Below are positions 48,623-57,561 of a stretch of 64,000 nucleotides of DNA, in pieces; the first letter of the stretch is position 1, and each line of letters begins with the position of its first letter. The DNA lies in the NCBI RefSeq assembly GCF_024029855.1, contig NZ_CP097205.1, forward strand, positions 398,391 through 462,390, read 5' to 3'. Source of the DNA: Buchnera aphidicola (Sipha maydis) (GTDB taxonomy: Bacteria; Pseudomonadota; Gammaproteobacteria; Enterobacterales; Enterobacteriaceae). The notes beneath the pieces are model-generated. The model saw nothing but the letters and a program-made list of their open reading frames with translations. It did not search any database and was not told the origin of the DNA. The translations under genes and the position numbers were made by a program.

Positions 48623-50527
48623 ATGCCTATTATTACATTTTCTGACGGATCAAAAAAAGAATATAAAAATTTTATTTCTATTAGAGAAATTATTCAATAT
48701 GATTATAAAATTAATGAACAAAATTATATTTCTGCATTGTTAAATAATACAGTTGTTGATTTAGATACTAAAATTCAAGAAGATTCACAATTATTTTTTA
48801 TTCATAAAAATGATAAATTAGCATTAAACATTATTCGAAATACGTGTATACAATTATTTAGTTATAGTATAAAAATTCTATGGCCAGAAATAAAATTATG
48901 TAATTTTTTTTTAAATAAAAATAATTTTTATTACGACTTTTATAAAAAAACTCCACTAAAAAAAAGAGATATCTGTTTAATTGAAAATAAGATGAATTCT
49001 TTAATTAAAAAAAAATATATTATTTTCAAAAAAAATGTTTTTTTTAGAGATTTTGAAAAAAAATTAAAAAATTTAAATGAATCTTTTAAATTAAAAATTT
49101 TAAAAAAAAATTTTCAAAATCAACATAAAATTAATTTTTATTTACATGAAAATCATATAGATTTTTTAACTGGAATACAAGCTCCAAACATTAATTTTTG
49201 TAAATATTTTAAATTAAATAGTATTTCTGGTGTTTATTGGAATAATAAAAAAAGTAACATAATGATACAAAGAATTTCAGGAGTTGTGTTTCAAAATAAA
49301 AAAGAATTGCAAAAATATGTGATTTCTTATAAAGAAAGAAAAAAATTTGATCATCGGAAAATTAATTCTAATTTAGATTTGTTTCATTTACAAAAAAATT
49401 CTCCAGGAATGGTTTTTTGGCATCATAATGGATGGTTTGTATTTAAACAATTAGAAAATTTTATTCGAAATAAATTAAAGAAGTTTAATTATCAAGAAGT
49501 GAAAACTCCTTTTTTAATGAATAAATTGATTTGGAAACAAACTGGTCATTTGGAAAATTATGAAAATTTAATTTTTTCAACTTCTTCAGAAGACAAAAAA
49601 TATTGTATTAAACCTATGAATTGTCCTGGGCATATAGAAATTTTTAATTATAAATTACGTTCATATAAAGAATTACCGATACGAATTTCAGAATTTGGAA
49701 GTTGTCATCGAAATGAATTTTCTGGTTCTTTACATGGTTTAATGAGATTAAGAAATTTTACACAAGATGATGCACATATTTTTTGTAGAAAATCTCAATT
49801 AAAAGAAGAAATTAATAATTGTATTAAAATGATTTATGATATATATAATATATTTTCTTTTAAGAAAATTCTTGTTAAATTATCTACGAGACCAAAAAAA
49901 AGAATTGGAAGTAATGAAGTTTGGGATTATACTGAATCGATTTTAAAAAAAGTACTTATTGAAAATAAAATTTTATTTTCTTATCAAGTTGGTGAAGGTG
50001 CATTTTATGGTCCAAAAATAGAGTTTGAGTTACAAGATTCTTTTAATAGAACTTGGCAATGCGGAACGATTCAATTAGATTTTTATTTACCTAAAAGATT
50101 AAAATCTTATTATATAAGTAAAAAAAATTTAAGAAAAAATCCAGTATTAATTCATAGAGCTATTCTAGGATCTTTAGAAAGATTTATTGGAATTTTACTT
50201 GAAGAATATAAAGGATATTTACCTCTTTGGTTGGTTCCAATACAAGTAAAAATTATCAATGTATCTGAAAAAAATATTCAATATTGTTTAGATATATTAA
50301 AGAAATTAGAATCATATAAAATTCGTGCAAAAATAGATTCTAGAAATAAAAGTGTTGGTTCTAGAGTTAGAGATAATGTATTATTAAAGATTCCTTATAT
50401 ATTAATTTGTGGAAATCATGAATATAAAAATAATATAATTTCAGTGCGCGAATATTCAAATGAAATTGTTAAAATTTCTTTATTAGAATTTATAAAAAAA
50501 AACTTTCATAAAAATTGTCATTTTTAA
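48623..50527 (+). CDS. thrS: Threonyl-tRNA synthetase with a disabled editing site
   Basis: Class II synthetase charging tRNA-Thr. It is 634 aa (E. coli 642), with the TGS domain, N2 editing domain, catalytic domain and anticodon-binding domain in order. The catalytic core is intact, including CIKPMNCPGHIEIF (zinc Cys), FGSCHRNEFSGSLHGLMR and VLIHRAILGSLERFIGIL. In the editing domain, E. coli HSCAH (H73, H77) is NTCIQ here, and CRGPH (C182, H186) is LTGIQ. All four editing/metal residues are therefore gone, although flanking sequence aligns without gaps. Aminoacylation should work, but removal of mischarged serine should not (inference). Confidence 0.97.
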   Translation: MPIITFSDGSKKEYKNFISIREIIQYDYKINEQNYISALLNNTVVDLDTKIQEDSQLFFIHKNDKLALNIIRNTCIQLFSYSIKILWPEIKLCNFFLNKNNFYYDFYKKTPLKKRDICLIENKMNSLIKKKYIIFKKNVFFRDFEKKLKNLNESFKLKILKKNFQNQHKINFYLHENHIDFLTGIQAPNINFCKYFKLNSISGVYWNNKKSNIMIQRISGVVFQNKKELQKYVISYKERKKFDHRKINSNLDLFHLQKNSPGMVFWHHNGWFVFKQLENFIRNKLKKFNYQEVKTPFLMNKLIWKQTGHLENYENLIFSTSSEDKKYCIKPMNCPGHIEIFNYKLRSYKELPIRISEFGSCHRNEFSGSLHGLMRLRNFTQDDAHIFCRKSQLKEEINNCIKMIYDIYNIFSFKKILVKLSTRPKKRIGSNEVWDYTESILKKVLIENKILFSYQVGEGAFYGPKIEFELQDSFNRTWQCGTIQLDFYLPKRLKSYYISKKNLRKNPVLIHRAILGSLERFIGILLEEYKGYLPLWLVPIQVKIINVSEKNIQYCLDILKKLESYKIRAKIDSRNKSVGSRVRDNVLLKIPYILICGNHEYKNNIISVREYSNEIVKISLLEFIKKNFHKNCHF

Positions 50528-50552
50528 AATTTTTTATATGGAGGAATAGGGT

Positions 50553-51092
50553 ATTAAAAGCTGGAAAAGAGTTAAAAATAACAGAATGCATAGAATTAAT
50601 GAGGAAATTCAAGCTAAAAGTGTTCGACTAACTGGCTTAAAAGGTGAAAAAATAGGAATTATCAGCACTATAGAAGCGTTAAGTAAATCAAAAAAAGAAG
50701 GTCTTGATTTAGTTGAGATTAGTCCACATTCTAAACCTCCTGTGTGTAAAATTATGAATTATGGAAAATTCCTTTATAATAAAACAAAAGCATTAAAGGA
50801 ACAAAAAAGAAAACAAAAAATTATTCATATTAAAGAGGTAAAATTTCGACCTAGTACAGATGAAGGGGATTATCAAGTTAAATTAAGAAATTTAAATCGT
50901 TTTTTAAACGATGGTGATAAAGTAAAAGTTACTCTACGTTATCGAGGTAGAGAAATGGCTCATCAAGAAATTGGAATAAATGTTTTAAATCGTATCAAAA
51001 AAGATTTAAGTCATATTTCTTGTGTTGAGTATTTTCCTTCTAAAATTGAAGGACGGCAAATGATTATGATTTTATCACCTAAAAAAAAATGA
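50553..51092 (+). CDS. infC: Translation initiation factor IF-3, AUU start codon
   Basis: Binds the 30S subunit, prevents premature subunit joining and rejects wrong start codons. Coding begins at ATT 50553: GGAGGAATAGGGT precedes ATT AAA AGC TGG AAA AGA GTT, matching the E. coli infC start (ATT AAA GGC GGA AAA CGA GTT). This gives 179 aa (E. coli 180). An internal ATG at 50586 would remove conserved residues. The body ([67 protein letters not shown]) is highly conserved. The AUU start is the basis of IF3 autoregulation in E. coli. Confidence 0.95.
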   Translation: MKSWKRVKNNRMHRINEEIQAKSVRLTGLKGEKIGIISTIEALSKSKKEGLDLVEISPHSKPPVCKIMNYGKFLYNKTKALKEQKRKQKIIHIKEVKFRPSTDEGDYQVKLRNLNRFLNDGDKVKVTLRYRGREMAHQEIGINVLNRIKKDLSHISCVEYFPSKIEGRQMIMILSPKKK

Positions 51093-51108
51093 TTCAACGA
51101 TAGAGTTA

Positions 51109-51127
51109 TTTTTTTTTTTTTTTTTTT
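51109..51127. repeat. 19-base T homopolymer between infC and rpmI
   Basis: An uninterrupted run of 19 T lies 16 bases after the infC stop and about 10 bases before the rpmI start. No strong hairpin precedes it. It must be transcribed in the infC-rpmI-rplT mRNA unless rpmI has its own promoter. Confidence 0.8.
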
Positions 51128-51136
51128 GGAAAATAT

Positions 51137-51334
51137 ATGAAAAAATTAAAAACTTTAAAAAGCGCTGCTAAACGTTTTAAAAAAACTGCTTCTGGAAAAT
51201 TCAAAAGAAAACAAGCAAATTTAAGACATATTCTTACAAAAAAAACAAGTACTAGAAAAAGACATTTAGGTTTAAAAAAAATTATTTCTAAATTTAATCA
51301 TAAAGCAGTGAAATCTTTTTTTCCATATATTTAA
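51137..51334 (+). CDS. rpmI: 50S ribosomal protein L35
   Basis: Small basic large-subunit protein, 65 aa as in E. coli. It reads [25 protein letters not shown] and keeps [14 protein letters not shown]. It is the middle gene of infC-rpmI-rplT. In E. coli ribosomal protein L20 represses rpmI and rplT translation through an mRNA fold upstream of rpmI; that fold is not obvious in this A+T-rich leader. Confidence 0.97.
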   Translation: MKKLKTLKSAAKRFKKTASGKFKRKQANLRHILTKKTSTRKRHLGLKKIISKFNHKAVKSFFPYI

Positions 51335-51374
51335 ATTATTTATAAAAAATTTTTTAATAAATTAAGGATTTTTC

Positions 51375-51731
51375 ATGACTCGAGTTAAAAGAGGAGTATT
51401 TGCTCGCTCTCGTCATAAAAAAATTTTAAAAAAAGCAAAAGGATATTATGGAGCTAGATCAAGAGCTTATCGTGTAGCTATTCAAGCTGTAATAAAAGCT
51501 GGTCAATATTCTTATCGAGATAGACGTCAAAAAAAAAGAATATTTAGAAGTTTGTGGATTACGCGAATTAATGCTGCTGTAAGAGAAAAAAATTTATCTT
51601 ATAGCTCGTTTATTTGTGGTTTAAAAAAATCTTCTATATTTATTAATCGAAAAATTCTTTCTGATATAGCAATTCATGATTCTAGTGCTTTTTCAAAATT
51701 AATTCAAGTAGCACGTGAAAATTTAAATTAA
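51375..51731 (+). CDS. rplT: 50S ribosomal protein L20
   Basis: Binds 23S rRNA early in large-subunit assembly. It is 118 aa, the family length. The conserved [30 protein letters not shown] and [25 protein letters not shown] blocks are intact. It lies 40 bases after rpmI with an AAGGA ribosome binding site and precedes pheST, as in E. coli. Confidence 0.98.
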   Translation: MTRVKRGVFARSRHKKILKKAKGYYGARSRAYRVAIQAVIKAGQYSYRDRRQKKRIFRSLWITRINAAVREKNLSYSSFICGLKKSSIFINRKILSDIAIHDSSAFSKLIQVARENLN

Positions 51732-51831
51732 TAAAATTTTTTTATATAAAAAATATTGCATGAAAATAATAATCTATTTGAAAGATATAAAATTTATATA
51801 AACTTTTTTGAAATTTTAAATTGAAACTGAT

Positions 51832-51852
51832 AAGCTTCCTCAAAGGAAGCTT
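51832..51852 (+). terminator. Terminator/attenuator-like hairpin upstream of pheS
   Basis: A perfect 9-bp stem (AAGCTTCCT/AGGAAGCTT) with a 3-base loop and a following T run lies 30 bases before the pheS ATG. E. coli has an attenuator at the same position, controlled by the Phe-rich PheM leader peptide. No Phe-rich leader is visible here, so it may act as a plain partial terminator. Confidence 0.7.
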
Positions 51853-51881
51853 TTTAGTAATTAATTTTTATTGAGAGAAAT

Positions 51882-52865
51882 ATGTGTATTAAAACATGCA
51901 TTCAAGATATTTTATATGAAATTGATCAATGTAAAAGTATTTATGAGTTAAATTTAGTTAAGACAAAATATTTAGGGAAAAAAGGTTATATTTTTAAACA
52001 GATAAAGAGAATAAAAAAATTAAATATTCATGAAAGAAAAAAATTTAGTATTAAGATTAATAAAATCAAGAAGACTGTTGTAAATCAAATTTATTGGAAA
52101 AAAAAAAATTTTCTTGCATTAGGAAATAAATTAGTTCAAGAAAAAAAAATGATTGATGTATCATTATCTTCTCAAGAAAATAATTACGGTTCTTTACATA
52201 TTGTCACTCAAACTGTTAGAAAAATAAAATCATTTTTTTCGAAATTAGGTTGTAAAATTGTTCTTGGTCCAGAAATAGAACATAAATATTATAATTTTGA
52301 TGCTTTAAATGTACAAAAAAATCATCCTTCTAGAAATTTTCAAGATACTTTTTGGTTTAATAAAAATTATTTATTACGTACTCAAACTTCTAGTGTTCAA
52401 ATCCGCGTTATGGAAAAAGAAAAACCTCCTATTAAAATTCTTGTTCCTGGAAAAGTTTATCGAAATGATTCCGATTTAACTCATAGTCCTATGTTTCATC
52501 AGATAGAAGGTTTAATTGTAGATAAAAAAATAAATTTTTCTAATTTAAAATGGATGATGGAAAATTTTTTATTATATTTTTTTGAAGATAAAATAAAAAT
52601 AAGATTTAGAAATTCTTATTTTCCTTTTACTACTCCTTCGATGGAAGTTGATATCTTTAATAAGAAATCAAAAGAATGGTTAGAGGTTTTGGGATGTGGA
52701 ATGGTTCATCCATTTGTTTTTAATAACGTTAATATAGATATTTCTAAATATTCTGGATGTGCTTTTGGAATAGGAATTGAACGTATTATTATGTTAAAAT
52801 ATGAAATTTCTAATATTCGTTCTTTTTTTAAAAATGATTTAAGATTGCTTAGACAATTCAAATAA
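51882..52865 (+). CDS. pheS: Phenylalanyl-tRNA synthetase alpha subunit
   Basis: Catalytic subunit of the (alpha-beta)2 class II PheRS. It is 327 aa, as in E. coli. A Lys-rich N-terminal helical region is followed by the class II core: GPEIEHKYYNFDALNVQKNHPSR, the LLRTQTSSVQIRVM block, KVYRNDSDLTHSPMFHQIEGLIVD, and the motif 3 region GCAFGIGIERIIMLKY. It lies 13 bases before pheT. Confidence 0.97.
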   Translation: MCIKTCIQDILYEIDQCKSIYELNLVKTKYLGKKGYIFKQIKRIKKLNIHERKKFSIKINKIKKTVVNQIYWKKKNFLALGNKLVQEKKMIDVSLSSQENNYGSLHIVTQTVRKIKSFFSKLGCKIVLGPEIEHKYYNFDALNVQKNHPSRNFQDTFWFNKNYLLRTQTSSVQIRVMEKEKPPIKILVPGKVYRNDSDLTHSPMFHQIEGLIVDKKINFSNLKWMMENFLLYFFEDKIKIRFRNSYFPFTTPSMEVDIFNKKSKEWLEVLGCGMVHPFVFNNVNIDISKYSGCAFGIGIERIIMLKYEISNIRSFFKNDLRLLRQFK

Positions 52866-52878
52866 ATAGTGAGAGAAA

Positions 52879-55263
52879 ATGAAATTAAGTATTTCTTGGA
52901 TAAAAGAATATGTATGTCAAAATATTAAAAATTCTTTAATTTGTGAACAATTAACACAAATGGGTTTTGAAGCGGATTTGATTCAAATAGAAAAAGATTT
53001 TAAAAAAGCATTAATTGGAGAAATTATTAAAATTGTTTTTGTTAAAAAAAAATATTTTTCTTTAAAAATAAAAGTAAAAAAAAATATTTTTTTAAAAATT
53101 TTATCTAAAAAAAAAAATTGTTATCCTGGTATGAAAGTAGCTGTTGGTATAAAAAAATCTATTAATCAAATTATTCAAACAAAAATATTGAAAAAGAATG
53201 TTTATTTAGAAGGGAAAATTTATAAATATTCAGATTTAAAAATTTTTGGTAACAAGAATGATATTATAGAATTTCCGAAAAATACAACTATTGGGAAGGC
53301 TGTAAAGAATTATTTTAAAAAAAATTCAGACGATTTAATAAATATAAATATTCCAGCTAACAGACATGATCTTTTAGGTGTTTTAGGTATTGTAAGAGAA
53401 TTATCTGTGTACAATAATTGTTTATTGAAATTTGATTTTTTTCATTTACATAATTTAAAAAAACAATTTTCAACAAAAAAAATTAAAATTTCTCTTTGTG
53501 ATAAAAAAATTTGTTCCAATTATTTTATTAAAATAATTCAAGGTGTTGATTTATCAATCAAAACTCCTTTCTGGATACGTGAAAAATTAAGAAAATCACA
53601 TATTTTATCTACTGATATAGTTTCTGATGTTATTAATTATGTTTCATTAGAATTAGGTCAATCTATTCATGTTTTTGATATGGATAAAATAAAAAATTTT
53701 AATATTACTGTTAGACTATCTAGAAAATATGAAAAAATTCAATTAAAAAAAAATTTTTTTTTAGATGTTTTTCCAAATACTACTGTTATTGCAAATGAAT
53801 CTGATATTATTTCTTTAGGAGGGTATATACATTCAGAAAAATTTTTAATAAGTAAAAAAACAAAAAATTTATATTTAGGAGCTGCTGTATTTCATAATTC
53901 AGTAGTTGATATTATAAAAAATAAATATAATAAATATTATTTTTCATATGATAATTATTATAGAAGATGTGAAGAAAAATTATCTTTGCTTGCTTTAGAA
54001 AAAATTTCTATATTAATTAAAAATTTTTGCGGAGGTGAGATAAGATATGTAAATTATTCCCAATTAAATGTGAATGTAAATAAAGAAATTTATTTATCAT
54101 ATAAAAAAATAAATAAAGTATTAGGTATTTTTATTAATAAATTTTTAATAATAAACATATTAAAAAAATTAGAATATTGTGTTATGGATAAATTATCTAA
54201 ACTAAAAGTTTTTCCTCCATATTTTCGTTTAGATATTTTGTGCGCAGAAGATATCATCGCTGATATAATACGTTTTTATGGATATAATAGAATTTTTTCT
54301 CGTCCTTTAGAAACTCTTTCTGATATTCCTATTAGAAATTATATTTTTGATTATATTTCAAAAATAAAAAATTTTTTATGTATGAATCATTATTCAGAAG
54401 TTATAAATTACAGTTTTACTGATAAAAAAATTCAGAACTTATTTTTTCAGGACAGAAAAGTTATTAGGATTATTAATCCTATTTCAAAAGATTTATCTTG
54501 TATGAGGAAATCTTTATTTCCTGGATTATTAAAAAATTTAAAATATAATAATAATCGTCAAGAAAAAAATATACGTTTTTTTGAAAGCGGATTATGTTTT
54601 ACGAAAAATTCTAAAAAAATTTTTAATGTGAAACAATTTTTAGTGGTTTCTGGAATTATTAGTGGTTATAAATATGAAAAAAATTGGTTTCATAAAGATA
54701 AACAATTTTCTTTTTATGATTTGAAAGAGGATATAGAAAATTTTTTATATTACTTTTCTGATTTAAAGGATATTTATTTTAAAAATACACATATTTTAGG
54801 TTTTGATAAAAATATTTGTTCTGACATTTATTATAAAAATTTTAAAATTGGATGTTCTGGAATGTTAAGCAGTGACGTTAAAAATTTTTTTAATTTAACA
54901 ACAGATGTATTTGCTTTTGAAATTTTTATAAAAAAATTTCCAAAATTTATTCAGAATAATGTAAAAGAGTTTTTTTCTTATCCTTATAGTGAAAGAGATA
55001 TTTCAATTATTTTAGATAAAGATATACCAGCTTCAGAAATATTATCTGCATGTTATAAAACATCTTTAAAATATATTTTTTTTGTAAAAATTTTTGATGT
55101 ATATTTTGGAAAAAACGTTCCAAAAAATAAAAAAAGTTTATCTATTAAAATTTTTTTTAAGAATGATAAAAAAAATTTTACTAGTTTACAAATTAAAAAT
55201 TTATTTTTTTTATGTATTGAAAATTTAAAAAAGAAATTTCATGCAGTTTTACGCGATAAATAA
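52879..55263 (+). CDS. pheT: Phenylalanyl-tRNA synthetase beta subunit with altered editing site
   Basis: Structural and editing subunit of PheRS, 794 aa (E. coli 795). The tRNA-binding N-terminus, B3/B4 editing domain, B5 region (IPANRHDLLGVLGIVREL lies just before B3/B4), catalytic-like domain (INPISKDLSCMRKSLFPGLL) and C-terminal anticodon-binding domain (YPYSERDISIIL) are all recognisable. In the editing domain the E. coli loop HTDASHRYERG corresponds, without gaps, to YYFSYDNYYRR. T354 becomes Tyr and A356 becomes Ser, while H265 (GQSIHVFD) and E334 align with conserved residues. Removal of mischarged tyrosine is probably impaired. ihfA, usually downstream, is absent. Confidence 0.96.
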   Translation: MKLSISWIKEYVCQNIKNSLICEQLTQMGFEADLIQIEKDFKKALIGEIIKIVFVKKKYFSLKIKVKKNIFLKILSKKKNCYPGMKVAVGIKKSINQIIQTKILKKNVYLEGKIYKYSDLKIFGNKNDIIEFPKNTTIGKAVKNYFKKNSDDLININIPANRHDLLGVLGIVRELSVYNNCLLKFDFFHLHNLKKQFSTKKIKISLCDKKICSNYFIKIIQGVDLSIKTPFWIREKLRKSHILSTDIVSDVINYVSLELGQSIHVFDMDKIKNFNITVRLSRKYEKIQLKKNFFLDVFPNTTVIANESDIISLGGYIHSEKFLISKKTKNLYLGAAVFHNSVVDIIKNKYNKYYFSYDNYYRRCEEKLSLLALEKISILIKNFCGGEIRYVNYSQLNVNVNKEIYLSYKKINKVLGIFINKFLIINILKKLEYCVMDKLSKLKVFPPYFRLDILCAEDIIADIIRFYGYNRIFSRPLETLSDIPIRNYIFDYISKIKNFLCMNHYSEVINYSFTDKKIQNLFFQDRKVIRIINPISKDLSCMRKSLFPGLLKNLKYNNNRQEKNIRFFESGLCFTKNSKKIFNVKQFLVVSGIISGYKYEKNWFHKDKQFSFYDLKEDIENFLYYFSDLKDIYFKNTHILGFDKNICSDIYYKNFKIGCSGMLSSDVKNFFNLTTDVFAFEIFIKKFPKFIQNNVKEFFSYPYSERDISIILDKDIPASEILSACYKTSLKYIFFVKIFDVYFGKNVPKNKKSLSIKIFFKNDKKNFTSLQIKNLFFLCIENLKKKFHAVLRDK

Positions 55264-55438
55264 AGATATCTTTATTATGAATTTTAAAATTTAGTTAAAT
55301 AATATTATTTATAATTTTTATTTTTTTATTTAAAATGAATGTTTTTTTGTTAAAATAAAATTATTAAAGTGTTTTGAATGATTTTATTTTTTTAACTTTT
55401 TTTTTTGAAAAAATATAAATAATATAATTTTTATAAAA

Positions 55439-55477
55439 TGACTAAAAATTTAAAAATTTATTTAAATATTTTAGTCA
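55439..55477. terminator. Hairpin between convergent pheT and glyS
   Basis: A 9-bp stem (55439-55447 with 55469-55477, TGACTAAAA/TTTTAGTCA) has a loop of 21 A+T bases that can pair further. It lies just past the glyS stop in the 228-base gap between converging genes. Function as a shared terminator is inferred. Confidence 0.5.
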
Positions 55478-55491
55478 CATTTATTATATTT

Positions 55492-57558
55492 TTAATATAG
55501 ATAAGAAAAATTAGCAATCATAGAAAAAATTTTTTTTATTTTATTTAAGATTGTAAATCTATTAATTTTTATTTCTTCTATTTTATTATTAATTTTTACT
55601 GTATTAAAAAATTTTTTTATATATTTATTTATTTTGATTATTTCAATTATTGTTTGATTATATTTTTTTTTAAAGTTTAATAAATGAATTTTTTTTTTGA
55701 GTTTTCCTATTTTTTTTACTAATTTTTTTTCTATATTTTTTTTTAATAAAGACTTTTTAATTTTATTGGGCAATTTGAGAGATTTTTTTTTAAAAAAGTT
55801 CTCAATTCTTTTATTTGTTATTAAAATTTCTTTAAAATCATTTGATTGAATGAATTTTAATATCATTTGTATTTTTTTATTTATTTTTAATAAATTAATT
55901 TTTTTAATAGATATAACAGATTGAATTATGTTTTTAATATTTTTTTCTTTACAATAAAAATTGTTAAATCTTTTGATTATAAAAATTACAATTTTTTTAT
56001 AAATTTGTGGAGAAGAAATTTTAACATTATATATCATAATAATTTTTTTAATAATTTTATTTAAATTCAATGAAATTTTATTTTGTATAATAATTTTAAT
56101 TATTCCTATTGCAGCTCTTCTTAAAGCAAATGGATCTTTTTCTCCTTTTGGTTTTTGTCCGATCATAAACATCCCTACAATATTATCTAATTTATCTGAT
56201 ATTGATAAAGCTATTCCTATAGATGTTTTTGGTAATTTATCATTTTTATATTTAGGAAGATATTGTTCTCTTATTCCTTGATATATATTTTTACTTTCAT
56301 TGCTAACTTTTGCATAATATGAACCTATAATACCTTGTAAATCAGGAAATTCAGTTACCATATGTGTGATAATATCGCATTTTGAAAGAGAAGCTGCGCG
56401 GATTCCTTCTTGTAAATTGAATTGAATTTTTTTTTGAAAAAACGTGATTATTTTTTTTAGTCTATTTGATTTTTCATACATATTTCCTAAATTTTTATAA
56501 AATATTACTTTTTTTAAAGATTTTTTCTTTTTTTTTATTTTTTCTTTGGTATCTCGTTTAAGAAAGAAAAGAACATCTTGTAATTTAGATAATATTACAG
56601 ATTGATATCCTGAAATAATTTTTTTATGATTTTTTTTTTTAATATTTATTACAATAATAAAAATAGATTTTAATTTATTTTTTTTATTAAATAATGGAAA
56701 AGATTTTAAGATTTTTTCAATAATATAAATATTAATTTCTTGAGGAATAAAAAGGTATTTTTTTTGAAAAGGTACAATCAGAGTATGTGGATATTCAATT
56801 AATGAATTGACTTCTTCTAATAATGAATTATTTATCTTAAGATAGCTATTGTTTTTTGAGGCTAGTTTGATAATTTTTGAATGAAGTTTTTGTTTTCTTT
56901 TTTCATAATTTGCAATAACTTTCCCTTTTTCAAGTAATATTTTTGGATAATCTTTCGCATTTAAAATTTTTATATCTTTTTTTGTATTATATAGATAACT
57001 TTGTGTATAATTATTTGTTTTTAAACCAAATATTTTATATTTAATAACTTTTTTATTTAAAATCATTAGAATATTTCTAATAGGTCTAATGAATTTATAT
57101 TTTTTTTCATTCCATCTCATGGAATAAAAATATGATAGTGAATAAAGTATTTTTTTTGTTATTTGAGCTAGTTTTTTTTTATAATTTATTTTTTTTTTTT
57201 TTTGATAAGTCAAATATTTTTTTTTTTTTATTTTTAATATTTTTATTTTATTTGAAGAAATATTAAATTTTTTCATCCATATTTTTGTGATTTGTGTTTT
57301 TTTTCCTTTTTTATCAAATGCGATTTCTGTTGCAGGGCCTTTGTAAATTTTATATTTTTCTTGATTCTTTAAATGAATATTTTTAATTTTAATAGCTAAT
57401 CTCCTTGGTGTAGAAAACCATTTTATTTTTTTATAAAAAAAATTTTCTTTTTTTAATTTTTGAATAAATTTATTATATATAGATAAAGAAAGTTTTTTTA
57501 ATAAATGAGATGGAATATTTTCCACTTTTAATTCCATTAGAAATATTTTTTTTTTCAT
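55492..57558 (-). CDS. glyS: Glycyl-tRNA synthetase beta subunit
   Basis: Large subunit of the alpha2-beta2 glycyl-tRNA synthetase, involved in tRNA binding. It is 688 aa (E. coli 689). Recognisable blocks are FLMELKVENIPSHLL, WFSTPRRLAIKI, GPATEIAFD, SYFYSMRWNEKKYKFIRPIRNILM, LSKCDIITHMVTEFPDLQGIIGSYYA and DKLDNIVGMFMIGQKPKGEKDPFALRRAAIGI. The rest is strongly Lys/Ile/Asn-enriched. It follows glyQ by 3 bases, the normal glyQ-glyS operon. Confidence 0.97.
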   Translation of the reverse strand: MKKKIFLMELKVENIPSHLLKKLSLSIYNKFIQKLKKENFFYKKIKWFSTPRRLAIKIKNIHLKNQEKYKIYKGPATEIAFDKKGKKTQITKIWMKKFNISSNKIKILKIKKKKYLTYQKKKKINYKKKLAQITKKILYSLSYFYSMRWNEKKYKFIRPIRNILMILNKKVIKYKIFGLKTNNYTQSYLYNTKKDIKILNAKDYPKILLEKGKVIANYEKRKQKLHSKIIKLASKNNSYLKINNSLLEEVNSLIEYPHTLIVPFQKKYLFIPQEINIYIIEKILKSFPLFNKKNKLKSIFIIVINIKKKNHKKIISGYQSVILSKLQDVLFFLKRDTKEKIKKKKKSLKKVIFYKNLGNMYEKSNRLKKIITFFQKKIQFNLQEGIRAASLSKCDIITHMVTEFPDLQGIIGSYYAKVSNESKNIYQGIREQYLPKYKNDKLPKTSIGIALSISDKLDNIVGMFMIGQKPKGEKDPFALRRAAIGIIKIIIQNKISLNLNKIIKKIIMIYNVKISSPQIYKKIVIFIIKRFNNFYCKEKNIKNIIQSVISIKKINLLKINKKIQMILKFIQSNDFKEILITNKRIENFFKKKSLKLPNKIKKSLLKKNIEKKLVKKIGKLKKKIHLLNFKKKYNQTIIEIIKINKYIKKFFNTVKINNKIEEIKINRFTILNKIKKIFSMIANFSYLY

Positions 57559-57561
57559 AAT

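Noticed and set aside
51766-51807. A 13-codon frame upstream of pheS resembling a pheM leader peptide
   Set aside because: It has only one Phe codon and no ribosome binding site, so it cannot sense phenylalanyl-tRNA as PheM does.
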